From Geoalkalibacter sp. (GTDB lineage Bacteria; Desulfobacterota; Desulfuromonadia; Desulfuromonadales; Geoalkalibacteraceae): 64,000 nt of DNA. Shown in pieces: positions 1 through 8,099 of the stretch. The stretch lies in the NCBI RefSeq assembly GCF_030605225.1, contig NZ_JAUWAV010000003.1, positions 78,881-142,880 of the forward strand, given 5' to 3'. The position numbers and the translations under genes are program-made. Positions within the stretch are counted from its first letter, which is position 1, and each line of letters starts with the position of its first letter. The notes below the pieces were generated by a model, which saw nothing but the letters and a program-made list of their open reading frames with translations, had not been told where the DNA came from and did no database searches.

Positions 1-207
1 GTCGGACACATCCGGGGGCAAGAGCTGCTCGGGTTGGTAGCGGCGCAGATTGCGCTCCGAGGCGTGAACCAGCGGGGCGAGGTCGCGCAGGGAAATCCCC
101 AGCACGTCGGCCAGCTCATCGATGAATTTACGAGGAACCCCATGACGGGCCGCCTGGGCGAGGCTTTTCAAGGTGGGTTGCTGGTGAAGCACTTCGGCAA
201 GGTTCAT
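1..207 (-). CDS. Xre/MbcA/ParS-type antitoxin, N-terminal part (runs off window)
   Basis: The first 69 codons of a minus-strand gene are visible; the rest lies beyond base 1. The ATG at 207 is preceded by a good AAGGAGATG ribosome site. The protein begins MNLAEVLHQQPTLKSLAQAA and continues with a helical segment (VPRKFIDELADVLGIS, then LAPLVHASERNLRRY) that reads like the Xre-like helix-turn-helix of RES/Xre toxin-antitoxin antitoxins. In that family the C-terminal DUF2384 half binds the toxin and the N-terminal half binds the promoter; only the N-terminal half is seen here. Two palindromes just upstream are plausible autoregulatory operators. A toxin partner would lie outside the window, so the TA assignment is an inference. 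Confidence 0.6.
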   Translation of the reverse strand, partial: MNLAEVLHQQPTLKSLAQAARHGVPRKFIDELADVLGISLRDLAPLVHASERNLRRYQPEQLLPPDVSD

Positions 208-224
208 GGGACATCTCCTTTTAA

Positions 225-264
225 GGACAATTGTCCCCTTGTTTTCAGCAAATGTCAATTGACA
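225..264. promoter_or_regulatory. Two palindromic operator candidates upstream of the antitoxin gene
   Basis: GGACAATTGTCC (225-236) and TGTCAATTGACA (253-264) are both perfect 12-bp palindromes centred on CAATTG, with centres 28 bp apart, just upstream of the start codon at 207. Paired palindromes at this position are typical of toxin-antitoxin autoregulation. Binding by this protein is inferred. Confidence 0.5.
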
Positions 265-371
265 GGGATGACCGTCTTGGGAAGCAGCGCTTGGGAAGGC
301 ATGTGAAGGGTGTGATCGGCGTGAACGGCAGGAATGCGGCGGGCCCCGTAAGGCCCGCCGGCGATCTCGCG

Positions 372-842
372 CTATTGCACGAGATAGTTGAAACGCTCCT
401 CGAAGATCCCCGCGGGCGCCAGGATTCTGGCGTTCACCTGATAGTTGCCGGGCAGGGAGCAGTCGACCGGGGCGCTATAACCGGCGCTGGCAGCCGGGGC
501 GGGCAAGGTTTCGTGGTGGCCGCTGGGATCGATGATTTCCAACTGGACCTGAGCTTTGTCCACCATGTTGCCGGAGGGGTCGGCGACAAACAGCACCAGG
601 CGAGGGCTGTCAGCCGTTTGGCTGCAGGCGGCAGCCTCCCCCTGCGCCTGGGGAATGTCGCTACCCACCAGCATAAAGGCGAGGTTGAATCCATCCACGG
701 TGGCCAGGTGCATTTCGGCCACCTTGCTTTTCTCAACGATCGGTGTGTCCGGCGCAAGGCTGGCATGAGTCGGGCCTGCGAACAGGGTGAACAGAGTGGA
801 GACGAGGGTCAGCGATAAACCGATGGTGTCTTTTTTCAGCAT
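372..842 (-). CDS. Exported FixH/YtkA-like beta-sandwich protein
   Basis: A 156-aa protein. I chose the ATG at 842 because an AGGAGGACGTTCAC ribosome site precedes it; the longer reading frame upstream adds residues before the signal peptide. Residues 1-27 (MLKKDTIGLSLTLVST...THA) form a Sec signal peptide. The mature part has alternating beta segments such as SPRLVLFVADPSGNMVDKAQ and GNYQVNARILAPAGIFEERF, resembling the small periplasmic FixH/YtkA-type domain found near metal or respiratory proteins. Two cysteines are present (AAACSQT and PVDCSLP) and could form a disulfide. No partner gene adjoins it, so its function is unknown. Confidence 0.6.
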   Translation of the reverse strand: MLKKDTIGLSLTLVSTLFTLFAGPTHASLAPDTPIVEKSKVAEMHLATVDGFNLAFMLVGSDIPQAQGEAAACSQTADSPRLVLFVADPSGNMVDKAQVQLEIIDPSGHHETLPAPAASAGYSAPVDCSLPGNYQVNARILAPAGIFEERFNYLVQ

Positions 843-1155
843 GTGAACGTCCTCCTTGCGGTTGTTGGCGGGCGGCCCGAACTGGCCGCGCTCTGTCAAC
901 CGTCCTGGCAATGGCCGTGCCAGGGGTGGAAACCGATTGGATTGCCGCCGGATTTTTCATCTTTCACCGCTGCTGGGCGTTGGCCGGGTTCGCGAAAAAG
1001 GGGGCTGGTCGTCTCTCCGCGGCGACGAACGCACCTGTGGCTTGCCACAGGCAAAAATTTCCTTTGGCGCGCAAGACATTGAAAGTACGAGCTAAGGGAC
1101 ATCTTTTGGGAAAGTCGCTGTCGGCCGACAGCGACCGCGGGACAAGGAACGTCCT
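843..1155. other. Noncoding gap of about 310 bp
   Basis: No gene is supported here. It holds the ribosome site of the exported protein at 842, a 7-bp-arm hairpin (904-924, CCTGGCA...TGCCAGG), and the 22-bp palindrome listed separately as a terminator for the downstream end of the small membrane protein gene. Confidence 0.6.
1114..1135 (-). terminator. Perfect 22-bp palindrome, probable terminator
   Basis: Bases 1114-1135 are fully self-complementary (arms GTCGCTGTCGG and CCGACAGCGAC). On the minus strand the hairpin lies about 20 bp past the stop of the membrane protein gene ending at 1156 and is followed by TTTCCC, a weak U-tract. Confidence 0.5.
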
Positions 1156-1524
1156 TTACTCCTCCTTGCCGGGCTTCGAATCCTTGCCGAGGAGGTATCC
1201 GGCAATCGCGCCGAAGAGGCCGATGATGGGGGTCAGCTGCTCGTTGCTGTAGCCGACGACGAGCAGGAAAGCGGAAAAGCCGATGATGGTCAGGATGCCG
1301 AACACGCGCAGGATTTGACCGGGTTGGGCGCTGCTGCGCCACAGCAGCACGGTGGCCATGATCAGGGCGATCAGGGAAAAAACCAGGATGCTGATGGAGA
1401 GCAGGGACACAAGCTCATGGGACCAGGGCTGAATCCAACCTGCCGAGGTGCTCGCCGCAGTTTCGTCCACGGCCTTTTGCGCGGCTTCAAGGGCGGCCAT
1501 TGCCGATTCGGTCTGCGCGGCCAT
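1156..1524 (-). CDS. Small membrane protein with two or three transmembrane helices
   Basis: A 122-aa protein. Residues 1-35 are Ala-rich and soluble. Hydrophobic helices follow at about 38-62 (LVSLLSISILVFSLIALIMA) and 72-92 (LRVFGILTIIGFSAFLLVVG), with a shorter Gly-rich hydrophobic stretch at 98-112 (TPIIGLFGAIAGYLLG), then a charged tail. The start overlaps the stop of the upstream gene by one base (TGATG), indicating translational coupling. I do not recognise the family. The pair looks like a membrane protein with an exported proline-rich partner. Confidence 0.6.
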   Translation of the reverse strand: MAAQTESAMAALEAAQKAVDETAASTSAGWIQPWSHELVSLLSISILVFSLIALIMATVLLWRSSAQPGQILRVFGILTIIGFSAFLLVVGYSNEQLTPIIGLFGAIAGYLLGKDSKPGKEE

Positions 1525-1820
1525 CAGGGCAATCCTTCCTCGATCCGTTCCACGCGCTGCTCAAGCTCGCCGATTTTTTCGTGCAGCGCCTTGATCGCCG
1601 CAGTCTGCGCCTGAAGCAGTTCGAGCAATTGCGCATTGGTGATCGAGGCGTCCCCTGGAACCTGCTTGGGGACCGTGGGCGGAGCAACCGGAGGCGGTGG
1701 CTGCGACTTGCGCTCGGCTTGCGGGTTGGCGGGCGGTTGGGTGTCCCGCAAATCAGGCGGTTGCTGGGCGAAGGCAGTGGCTGCGGCAAAAATGACGGCA
1801 AACACAAAGGTGGTCTTCAT
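1524..1820 (-). CDS. Exported proline-rich protein with C-terminal coiled coil
   Basis: A 98-aa protein with a signal peptide (residues 1-18, cleavage probable after TAFA), a proline- and glutamine-rich middle (about 20-55) and a C-terminal heptad-like segment (AQLLELLQAQTAAIKALHEK to about residue 95) expected to form a coiled coil. A GGGGGCAACGCT ribosome site precedes the ATG. It is translationally coupled to the small membrane protein downstream. No known family was recognised. Confidence 0.6.
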   Translation of the reverse strand: MKTTFVFAVIFAAATAFAQQPPDLRDTQPPANPQAERKSQPPPPVAPPTVPKQVPGDASITNAQLLELLQAQTAAIKALHEKIGELEQRVERIEEGLP

Positions 1821-1857
1821 AGCGTTGCCCCCTTTTTACGCGATGGATATCCTGAAT

Positions 1858-2364
1858 TCAACGCGGCAGCGTGGAGAGCTTGGTGAACACGTAATCGTTG
1901 TCCTTCACCGGGGTGTGACAGGCGACGCATTCCTGCGCGAACGCGGCATCCTGGCCGTAGGGCTCAAGCGCCATGCCGCGCCAGCGGGCGTAGCCCCAAC
2001 CGCCCGTTTCGGCGTATTTTTCGTGATCCTTGATCATGAATTCGATATGCGAGAGCTCGCCGGGGATGATCGCCGCCGGCCATTGGGGGTGGCGGGCTTC
2101 CTTCCACACCAGCTTGCCGAGGATCGCCCCGTCGGGCCAGGGATTGGTCCGGCCGCTCAGGGCCGCTTCCACGGCCTTGTCGTTGCCGAGGATGACGCGC
2201 AGGGTCTTGTTGTCCTCGCGGTAGCTGGAGCTGATCAGCCGCCAGTTCTGGTAACCGTCGGGCAGGGTGATGCCGTTGGGCGCGGGCTGGACGGTTGATT
2301 CGGCATGGACGGGGCAGGCCAGGGCGATGAGGAGCAGGGAAAGAGGGATCAGCTTGCTGGGCAT
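1858..2364 (-). CDS. Cytochrome P460 family protein
   Basis: A 168-aa exported haem protein. It has a signal peptide (MPSKLIPLSLLLIALACPVHA), a P460-type core (LPDGYQNWRLISSSYREDN, LRVILGNDKAVEA, PDGAILGKLVWKE) and one c-type haem site CVACH near residues 148-152, close to the C terminus as usual for this family. Members bind a cross-linked c-type haem and some oxidise hydroxylamine or detoxify NO; which substrate applies here cannot be told from sequence. The AAAGGAGAGCGTCCC site supports the ATG at 2364. It is divergent from the CDP-alcohol phosphatidyltransferase gene. Confidence 0.85.
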   Translation of the reverse strand: MPSKLIPLSLLLIALACPVHAESTVQPAPNGITLPDGYQNWRLISSSYREDNKTLRVILGNDKAVEAALSGRTNPWPDGAILGKLVWKEARHPQWPAAIIPGELSHIEFMIKDHEKYAETGGWGYARWRGMALEPYGQDAAFAQECVACHTPVKDNDYVFTKLSTLPR

Positions 2365-2481
2365 GGGACGCTCTCCTTTGGCGGCAAGGGCCGGTTCGCG
2401 GCGCGCTTAGTGGCAAAGTTAGCGGATTATCGAGGCTTGTCAAATAACGCGAAGGCCTGTGGCGGCCTTCGGGACAAAGTT

Positions 2482-2490
2482 TGCTAAGAT
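2482..2490 (+). promoter_or_regulatory. Extended -10 promoter candidate (TGCTAAGAT)
   Basis: TGC-TAAGAT ends 19 bp before the start of the phosphatidyltransferase gene and leaves a short leader holding the ribosome site. No good -35 is present, as can occur with extended -10 promoters. The same TTGCTAnnAT form recurs before pdhA and the roadblock gene. Confidence 0.4.
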
Positions 2491-2509
2491 GTAGCGGGAA
2501 GGAGAAGGC

Positions 2510-3073
2510 ATGATCGAACTACTCATGACGAGCCTTCGGGTCCGCCTGAACCGGAAGCTGCTGCCGCTGGCGCGCAGTGTCAAGGTTTCGCCGAATCTGA
2601 TCACGGCGTGCGGCTTTCTGGTGATGGCCCTGGCGGGCGCCTTGGCGATGCAGGGGCAGTTGTGGGGCGCGGGCATCCTGATTCTGGTTTCCGGGCTGCT
2701 GGATCTTCTCGACGGCGCCGTCGCCAAGGCGACGGCGTGCACCACCCGCTTCGGCGGGCTGTTGGACCGGGTGGCCGACCGGGCGGGGGATTTCGCGATC
2801 CTGGCAGGGATCATTCTCGGCGGCGGGGTCGCGCTCTGGCTGGGGCTCTATGTCCTGGCCACCGTGTTGCTGGCTTCCTACATCAGCGCCTGTCTTGAAG
2901 CGGCCACTTCCTCAAGCATCGGTCAGCGCTTCAGCCTGAGGGCCGTGCGGCTGACGATCCTCGCCCTGGCCTGTTTTACGGGCAGACTGGTCGAAGGCAT
3001 GGTGTTGCTCGCGCTCATCGGCAGCTATGCCACCGGGGCGCGCCTGTGGATTGCCTATCGTTTGCTGCGCTGA
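2510..3073 (+). CDS. CDP-alcohol phosphatidyltransferase family membrane enzyme
   Basis: A 187-aa integral membrane enzyme that would transfer a phosphatidyl group from CDP-diacylglycerol to an alcohol acceptor. The family signature D-G-x2-A-R-x8-G-x3-D-x3-D is present around residues 67-90 (LLDGAVAKATACTTRFGG then LLDRVAD), with Lys in place of the usual Arg after Ala. About five hydrophobic helices follow the usual topology. The acceptor cannot be predicted: glycerol-3-phosphate and inositol-phosphate enzymes share this motif. An AAGGAGAAGGC ribosome site precedes the ATG. The 3' end overlaps the convergent SDR gene by 19 bp. Confidence 0.85.
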   Translation: MIELLMTSLRVRLNRKLLPLARSVKVSPNLITACGFLVMALAGALAMQGQLWGAGILILVSGLLDLLDGAVAKATACTTRFGGLLDRVADRAGDFAILAGIILGGGVALWLGLYVLATVLLASYISACLEAATSSSIGQRFSLRAVRLTILALACFTGRLVEGMVLLALIGSYATGARLWIAYRLLR

Positions 3074-3975
3074 AGCTCCAGAATCCTGTGCACCGTCTCT
3101 CCGAAATGCGCTTCGGTGGGGGCGGGGACATAGCCCAGTTCGCGTTGCGCCGGACCCAGATCGTATTGGCGCGCGCGGGTCAGCACCCGCAGATAATGCC
3201 GGTCGATGAGCGGGCGCCGGCCAAGCAGTGCTTGGAGACCCTCGCAGCCAAGCGCCATGGCGTAGAGCGCGGGATAGAGGGGGGCAAGGGGCAGGGGTAG
3301 GTCACGGGCGGAGGTGTGCCGCTGAATGATCCGGGCCAGGGTTGAGCGCTGGACGGGTTGGCGATCGCAGATGGCGTAAGCGTTGCCGGGAATCCCGGCG
3401 GTTTTGGCCAGCAGGAACGCATCGGTGACGTTTTTGCGGCTGGCCAAGTGGATGCGCACGTCGGGCAGCAGTCGCGGGCAGAGATGGGCGCGCCGTGCGA
3501 AACCGATGAGACGCTGGAGGTTTTTTCTTTCCTCGTCGTAAACCGGGCCAGGGCGCATCCTGAGGATGGCGAGCCGGCTCTGGTAGCCCTCCAAGGCCTG
3601 TTCCGCCGCGATTTTTGAGCGGCCGTAGACGGTGCTGCCGCCGCCGGGCTCAGCCGAAACCGAGCTGCAGTGGACAAAGCGGCTCACCCCTTGACGTATG
3701 GCCGCCGCCGCGAGGTTTTGGGTGCCTTGCACATTAACGCGGTGCAATTCCTCGGGCGAGGCGTAATGATCGACAAGGGCGGCCAGGTGGTAAACAACCC
3801 TGACGCCGCGCAGCGCCTCGCGCAAGCGATCCTGGTCGTTCAGGTCGCCGACGCACACTTCCGCCGCCAGGCGCCGGGGCTGCCGGCTGAGAATTCGGAC
3901 CGGCTCGCCCTGCTCCAGCAGCCGCGCAACCAGGGCGCGCCCCAAGTACCCCGTTCCACCGGTGACAAGTATCAT
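3055..3975 (-). CDS. NAD(P)-dependent epimerase/dehydratase (extended SDR)
   Basis: A 306-aa extended short-chain dehydrogenase/reductase. The Rossmann motif TGGTGYLG lies at residues 5-12 and the catalytic Y-x3-K at STVYGRSKIAAEQ (about 117-129). The order of elements fits the NAD-dependent epimerase/dehydratase or 3-beta-hydroxysteroid-dehydrogenase-like group acting on sugars or sterol/isoprenoid-like substrates; the substrate is not determinable. The start ATG at 3975 follows GAGG closely. It is divergent from the LysE exporter gene and overlaps the 3' end of the phosphatidyltransferase gene. Confidence 0.8.
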   Translation of the reverse strand: MILVTGGTGYLGRALVARLLEQGEPVRILSRQPRRLAAEVCVGDLNDQDRLREALRGVRVVYHLAALVDHYASPEELHRVNVQGTQNLAAAAIRQGVSRFVHCSSVSAEPGGGSTVYGRSKIAAEQALEGYQSRLAILRMRPGPVYDEERKNLQRLIGFARRAHLCPRLLPDVRIHLASRKNVTDAFLLAKTAGIPGNAYAICDRQPVQRSTLARIIQRHTSARDLPLPLAPLYPALYAMALGCEGLQALLGRRPLIDRHYLRVLTRARQYDLGPAQRELGYVPAPTEAHFGETVHRILELQRSKR

Positions 3976-4267
3976 TTCCTCAACATCCCTCAGGCCCGCC
4001 GCTATTTTTTCAGATCGCTCGATCTCTTCCCAGGATAAGACTTGTCCGGGCGTTCTCGAAAAATTTTTCTTTCGCCACGCTCAATTGTGGGAGTGGGCCT
4101 CGATCCCGACAGTTGCCCGGGAGCGCGAATCCATATATTCTGCCAAGATTTCAACCCAATGCCGGGAAACCCTCGTTGTTTTTCTGGTGGACGTCTGCGA
4201 TTCCATGGGCGAGGGACCAGTGTCCCGTGCGCCGGTATCCTGGATTTGTGAGGAACACTCCGTCGCC
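3976..4267. other. Divergent intergenic region of about 290 bp
   Basis: This region lies between the SDR (minus) and LysE (plus) genes and is less GC-rich than its surroundings (AAAAATTTTTC near 4060). It must hold both promoters, but no convincing -35/-10 pair was found. Confidence 0.4.
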
Positions 4268-4894
4268 ATGATTCCCCTGGACGCCCTGAGCGCCTTTTTC
4301 GCCGCTTCCCTTGTGCTCGGCCTGGCGCCGGGACCGGACAATCTCTTCGTGCTCACCCAGTCGGCCCTGCACGGCAAGGGCGCGGGCCTGTCCGTCACCC
4401 TGGGGTTGTGTACGGGGCTGGTAGCGCACACCCTGGCCGTGGCCCTGGGGATCGCGGTCGTTTTTCAGGTGTCGACCCTGGCCTTCACCGCCCTCAAGCT
4501 GGTGGGCGCGGCCTATCTGCTCTGTCTGGGGATCCAGGCCCTGCGCGCCGCCGTCGCGCCCCTGGCGATGGCGGAGGGTCTCATCCTGAGTCGCGCCAGG
4601 CTCTACCGGCGCGGTATTCTCATGAACATCACCAACCCCAAGGTGTCGATTTTCTTTCTCGCCTTTCTGCCGCAGTTCGCCGACCCGGGGCGAGGGCCGG
4701 TGTGGGTGCAGATCCTGCTGCTCGGCGGCTTGTTCATCCTCGCCACCCTCCTGGTGTTCGGCGGCATCGCCCTGCTCGCCGGCACCCTGGGGACCTGGCT
4801 CAACCGCTCGCCGCGCGTCCAGCGCCTGCTCAACCGCCTGGCCGGCGCGGTGTTCATCGGGCTGGCCCTGACCCTGGCTTTCAGTGGACGCTGA
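4268..4894 (+). CDS. LysE/RhtB family amino-acid exporter
   Basis: A 208-aa inner-membrane transporter, the usual length for LysE/RhtB proteins. The N terminus carries the family hallmark LGLAPGPDNLFVLTQSALHG, and GILMNITNPKVSIFFLAFLP is the second conserved block (helix 4 region). About six hydrophobic segments are present. These proteins export amino acids or derivatives by proton antiport. I chose the ATG at 4268 because it gives the family's normal N terminus, although the frame is open about 100 codons further upstream and the ribosome site (TGAGGAAC) is distant. A terminator follows at 4981. Confidence 0.8.
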   Translation: MIPLDALSAFFAASLVLGLAPGPDNLFVLTQSALHGKGAGLSVTLGLCTGLVAHTLAVALGIAVVFQVSTLAFTALKLVGAAYLLCLGIQALRAAVAPLAMAEGLILSRARLYRRGILMNITNPKVSIFFLAFLPQFADPGRGPVWVQILLLGGLFILATLLVFGGIALLAGTLGTWLNRSPRVQRLLNRLAGAVFIGLALTLAFSGR

Positions 4895-4980
4895 GGCGAG
4901 CGCATCAAGGGAAAGGTTGCACTATCATTTTTTTAATTGCCGAAGTATAATTCGCGAATAATTTTTTAGGTCGGGTGCGG

Positions 4981-5007
4981 GTCGTCCCTTTGCGGGGCGG
5001 CTTTTTT
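4981..5007 (+). terminator. Rho-independent terminator
   Basis: An 8-bp stem (GTCGTCCC/GGGGCGGC, two G-U pairs) with loop TTTGC is followed by six T residues. It lies 87 bp past the LysE stop and 42 bp before the lipoprotein start. A TATAAT at 4946-4951 lies upstream of it, so it could also sit in the lipoprotein leader. Confidence 0.75.
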
Positions 5008-5048
5008 CGTTGCGACCGAAACTTTTCCGGAAAGGATCTCCACCGTTC

Positions 5049-5804
5049 ATGTCCCGCCGTTTCGTTCTGATGCTGGTCGTGCTCAGTCTGTTTCTTTCGT
5101 CCTGCACCACCTCTCCCTTGACTCTCATGCAGCAGGCCCTGGCCGATCGTCTGGCCCGCGAGCTCAAGCAGGCGCTGGGCTTGAGCGTGCGTCATGTGAT
5201 CGCGCAGTTGGCCGAGCCGGGCGGCTATCTCGACAATCCCCTGGTGCGTCTGTTGGTGCCGCCGCAGGTCACCCTGGCCGTCAAGCTGTTGCAAGGAGTG
5301 GGGATGCTCTTCGACGAGGAGGCGGGCGATCCCCGCCAGCGCCTGGAAAAAGCCATGAATCAGGCCGTTTCAGCGGCCATCCCGACGGCCGCGCCGATTC
5401 TCGGCCAGGCCCTGGAGGATTTGCCCCTGAGCGAGGCGCGGGCCCTGCTCACCGCCGGGCGGACGGCGTTTACCGATTACCTCAAGGAAAAAACCGCCGA
5501 TGCGCTCATGGAGCAGCTGCAACCGGCGGTGACGGCCAATCTCGGTCAGTTGGGCGCGCTGGGTCAATACCAGGAGCTGGTCGAAGGGTTACGCGCCCTG
5601 CAACTGGTGGCCCCGGAAATGCCCGAGGAGCTGCCTGCCGTGCCCGAGGAGCCCTTGGCGCCCGCGGAAGAATTCGAGCGCCTGGTGACGGAACAGGCCG
5701 TGACGGGGCTGTTCCGCATGGTGGGCGCCGAGGAGGAAAAAATCCGCCGCAGCCCGCTGTTTCAGGACATCGAACTGCTCAAAAAAGCCCTCGGCCAGCA
5801 GTGA
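5049..5804 (+). CDS. Predicted lipoprotein, helical
   Basis: A 251-aa protein. The N terminus MSRRFVLMLVVLSLFLSSC is a lipoprotein signal peptide with lipobox LSSC, cysteine at residue 19. The mature part is predominantly alpha-helical and acidic, with Ala/Leu-rich helices (LARELKQALGLSVRHVIAQL, ALEDLPLSEARALLTAGR) and a Pro/Glu-rich segment (PEELPAVPEEPLAPAEE) near residue 200. No known family was recognised. It is convergent with the fadJ-type gene, with 13 bp between the two stops. Confidence 0.65.
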   Translation: MSRRFVLMLVVLSLFLSSCTTSPLTLMQQALADRLARELKQALGLSVRHVIAQLAEPGGYLDNPLVRLLVPPQVTLAVKLLQGVGMLFDEEAGDPRQRLEKAMNQAVSAAIPTAAPILGQALEDLPLSEARALLTAGRTAFTDYLKEKTADALMEQLQPAVTANLGQLGALGQYQELVEGLRALQLVAPEMPEELPAVPEEPLAPAEEFERLVTEQAVTGLFRMVGAEEEKIRRSPLFQDIELLKKALGQQ

Positions 5805-5817
5805 GCGCGTCCTTGCG

Positions 5818-7929
5818 TCAACCCTCCCCGTAGAACCGTTCCCGACCCCGCAGCCAGGCCGCCGGCGCGAACCGGCGGCCGTGGACGGCGGCGAGCTTGT
5901 CCAGTTCCCTGACCAGGGACGGCAGCCCCTGACTGTCGGCCCAGCGGCACGGCCCGCCGAGAAACGGCGGAAAGCCGGTGCCGAAGATCATGCCCGTATC
6001 CACATCCTCCGGTGTTCCCACCACGCCTTCTTCCAGGCAGCGCGCCGCCTCGTTGACCATGAGCAGCAGCATGCGGCGCAGATGGGCGCGGGTCGCGCCG
6101 CGCGTGCCCTGCAGGCCCAGGCTCTGCGCCAGCGCCTGGTTGCGGCCGATGGTGCGCTCGCCCTGGTAGCGGTAAAAGCCGCGCCCGGCCTTGCGCCCCA
6201 GATCGGGCTGGACCGACGCCTGCTCGAGAAGTGAGCTTTTTTCCAGATAATCGAACGCCCCGCAGAGGGTCGCCCCGACCTCGGCGGCGATGTCCAGGCC
6301 CACCTCGTCCATGAGGCGGAAGGGCCCCATGGGCAGGCCGAAGGCGGTGGCGCGCACGTCGAGGTTGAGCCAGTCGACGCCGCTCTGGGCGATGAGGCAG
6401 GCCTCGTTGAGATAGGCCATGAGCAGGCGGTTGACGAGAAAACCCGGCCGGTCGGCGACGACGATGGGCGTCTTGCCCAGCTTGAGGGCGGCGTGGAACA
6501 GGGTCGCCAAGGTCTCGTCCGAGGTGGCTGTGCCCCGAATCACTTCAACCAACGGCATCTTCTCGGCGGGATTGAAGAAGTGCAGGCCGCCGAGGTTTTG
6601 CGGACGTTGGGCGCCTTGCTGCAAGGTGCTCACCGAAAGGGCCGAGGTGTTGGTGGCCAGGATCGCCGTTTCGGCGAGCAGCGGCTCGACCTCGGCCAGC
6701 ACCGCCTGCTTCACCGCCATTTTCTCGAGCACCGCCTCGATGACCAGATCGGCGTCGGCGAGTTCTTCCAGGCGCGTCGTGCCGTGGATGCGGGCGAGTT
6801 TTTCCGTGATGATTTCCGCGCCCTGCTGCTTCTTGCGTGCCTGTCGCTCAAAGCGGCCGCGCAGATCGGCGAGGGCGGCGGCGACGATGTCCTCCTTGAG
6901 ATCGCGCAGCACCACCGGCACACCCTGCTCGGCTAGCAGCCCGGCGATGCCGCGCCCCATGACGCCGCCGCCGATGACCGCCGCCCGGCGGATGGGCAGG
7001 GGGCGGGCGGCGAGACCCGGCGCCTTCTTGGCGCGCTGACTGAGATGAAAGACGTGGATGAGATTCTTGCACGCCGGGGTCAAAAGGATGCGCCCCAGTT
7101 CACGGGCCTCCAGTTCCAGTCCGGCGGCCAGATCGCGCTCCAGGCCCTGGCGGATGACCTCCAGCGCCTTGAGGGGCGCGGGGTAATGGCCGCCGGTGCG
7201 CGCTTTGACTTTTTTGCGCGCCTGGTGGAACAAGAAGGCCCGGCCCAGGGGATTTTTTTCCAGCAGCCAGATGCGCCAGCCCGAGGTTTTTTCCCGGCGC
7301 TTCCCGAGCACGGGCTTGGGGTCGGCGATGACGCGGCGCACCAGATCCAGAGCGGCCTCGTGGAGATTTGCCGCGGGCACGCATGCATCGGCCAGGCCCA
7401 GGTTCAGGGCCTTGATGCCGGAAAGGGTTCGGCCGGTGAGGATCACATCCAGGGCTTTTTCCAGGGAAATCAGGCGCGGCAGGCGCTGGGTGCCGCCGAA
7501 ACCGGGAAAGAGGCCGAGCTTGACTTCGGGCAGGGAGACGGCCGCATCCTCGGCGAGGATGCGGTAATGGCAGGCGAGGATGAACTCGGTGCCGCCGCCC
7601 ATGCAGTGTCCATGCACCGCCGCCACCACGGGAAAAGGCAGGCGCGCCCAGCGCTCGAAAATCCGCTGCCCCTCGCGGGCCAGGCGTTCGCCCTCGGCGG
7701 CATCGGTTACGGCGGCGATCTGTCCGATGTCGGCGCCGGCGATGAAACCGGCCTCCTTGGCGCTGCTCACCACCACGCCGCGCACTTCGTTGTCGGCGGC
7801 CAGCAATTCGGCGGTGCGCGCAAGGGCCTCAAGAAAATCGCCGTTGAGAATGTTCACCCGACTCTCGGGAGCATCGAGGATCACCCGCGCGATGCCGTCG
7901 GTCACGGTATAGGTCACAAAATCGGCCAT
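5818..7929 (-). CDS. fadJ: Bifunctional enoyl-CoA hydratase / 3-hydroxyacyl-CoA dehydrogenase
   Basis: A 703-aa multifunctional fatty-acid beta-oxidation enzyme of FadB/FadJ type. The crotonase half comes first (HGHCMGGGTEFILACHYRI and LPEVKLGLFPGFGGTQRLPR carry the expected catalytic Glu positions). The NAD-binding dehydrogenase half follows (VIGGGVMGRGIAGLLAEQG near residue 320) with the catalytic-His block GGLHFFNPAEKMPLVEV, and a C-terminal HCDH domain ends the protein. I chose the ATG at 7929 because GGAGGAAGGC precedes it; the frame stays open 22 codons upstream without a better site. It is divergent from pdhA. FadJ rather than FadB is suggested by the lack of an adjacent thiolase, but this is weak. 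Confidence 0.85.
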   Translation of the reverse strand: MADFVTYTVTDGIARVILDAPESRVNILNGDFLEALARTAELLAADNEVRGVVVSSAKEAGFIAGADIGQIAAVTDAAEGERLAREGQRIFERWARLPFPVVAAVHGHCMGGGTEFILACHYRILAEDAAVSLPEVKLGLFPGFGGTQRLPRLISLEKALDVILTGRTLSGIKALNLGLADACVPAANLHEAALDLVRRVIADPKPVLGKRREKTSGWRIWLLEKNPLGRAFLFHQARKKVKARTGGHYPAPLKALEVIRQGLERDLAAGLELEARELGRILLTPACKNLIHVFHLSQRAKKAPGLAARPLPIRRAAVIGGGVMGRGIAGLLAEQGVPVVLRDLKEDIVAAALADLRGRFERQARKKQQGAEIITEKLARIHGTTRLEELADADLVIEAVLEKMAVKQAVLAEVEPLLAETAILATNTSALSVSTLQQGAQRPQNLGGLHFFNPAEKMPLVEVIRGTATSDETLATLFHAALKLGKTPIVVADRPGFLVNRLLMAYLNEACLIAQSGVDWLNLDVRATAFGLPMGPFRLMDEVGLDIAAEVGATLCGAFDYLEKSSLLEQASVQPDLGRKAGRGFYRYQGERTIGRNQALAQSLGLQGTRGATRAHLRRMLLLMVNEAARCLEEGVVGTPEDVDTGMIFGTGFPPFLGGPCRWADSQGLPSLVRELDKLAAVHGRRFAPAAWLRGRERFYGEG

Positions 7930-8022
7930 GCCTTCCTCCTGGTCTGCACAGTGCATTTTTTTTCTAAAGAATATCGCGTGCTTCGCGTGGGGCAAGCAGG
8001 AAAAATGTCGAGCTGCCGCCGG

Positions 8023-8050
8023 TTGCCAAGCGGGGGGGAGTTGCTAACAT
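8023..8050 (+). promoter_or_regulatory. Promoter candidate for pdhA
   Basis: TTGCCA (8023-8028), a 16-bp spacer and TGC-TAACAT (-10 at 8045-8050). The predicted start point near 8057 leaves a leader of about 43 nt. Assignment is by eye. Confidence 0.5.
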
Positions 8051-8099
8051 TGAGAAGCAGCAAGGCAACGGCGTTTCTGGTCAAGGGAAGGGGACCATC

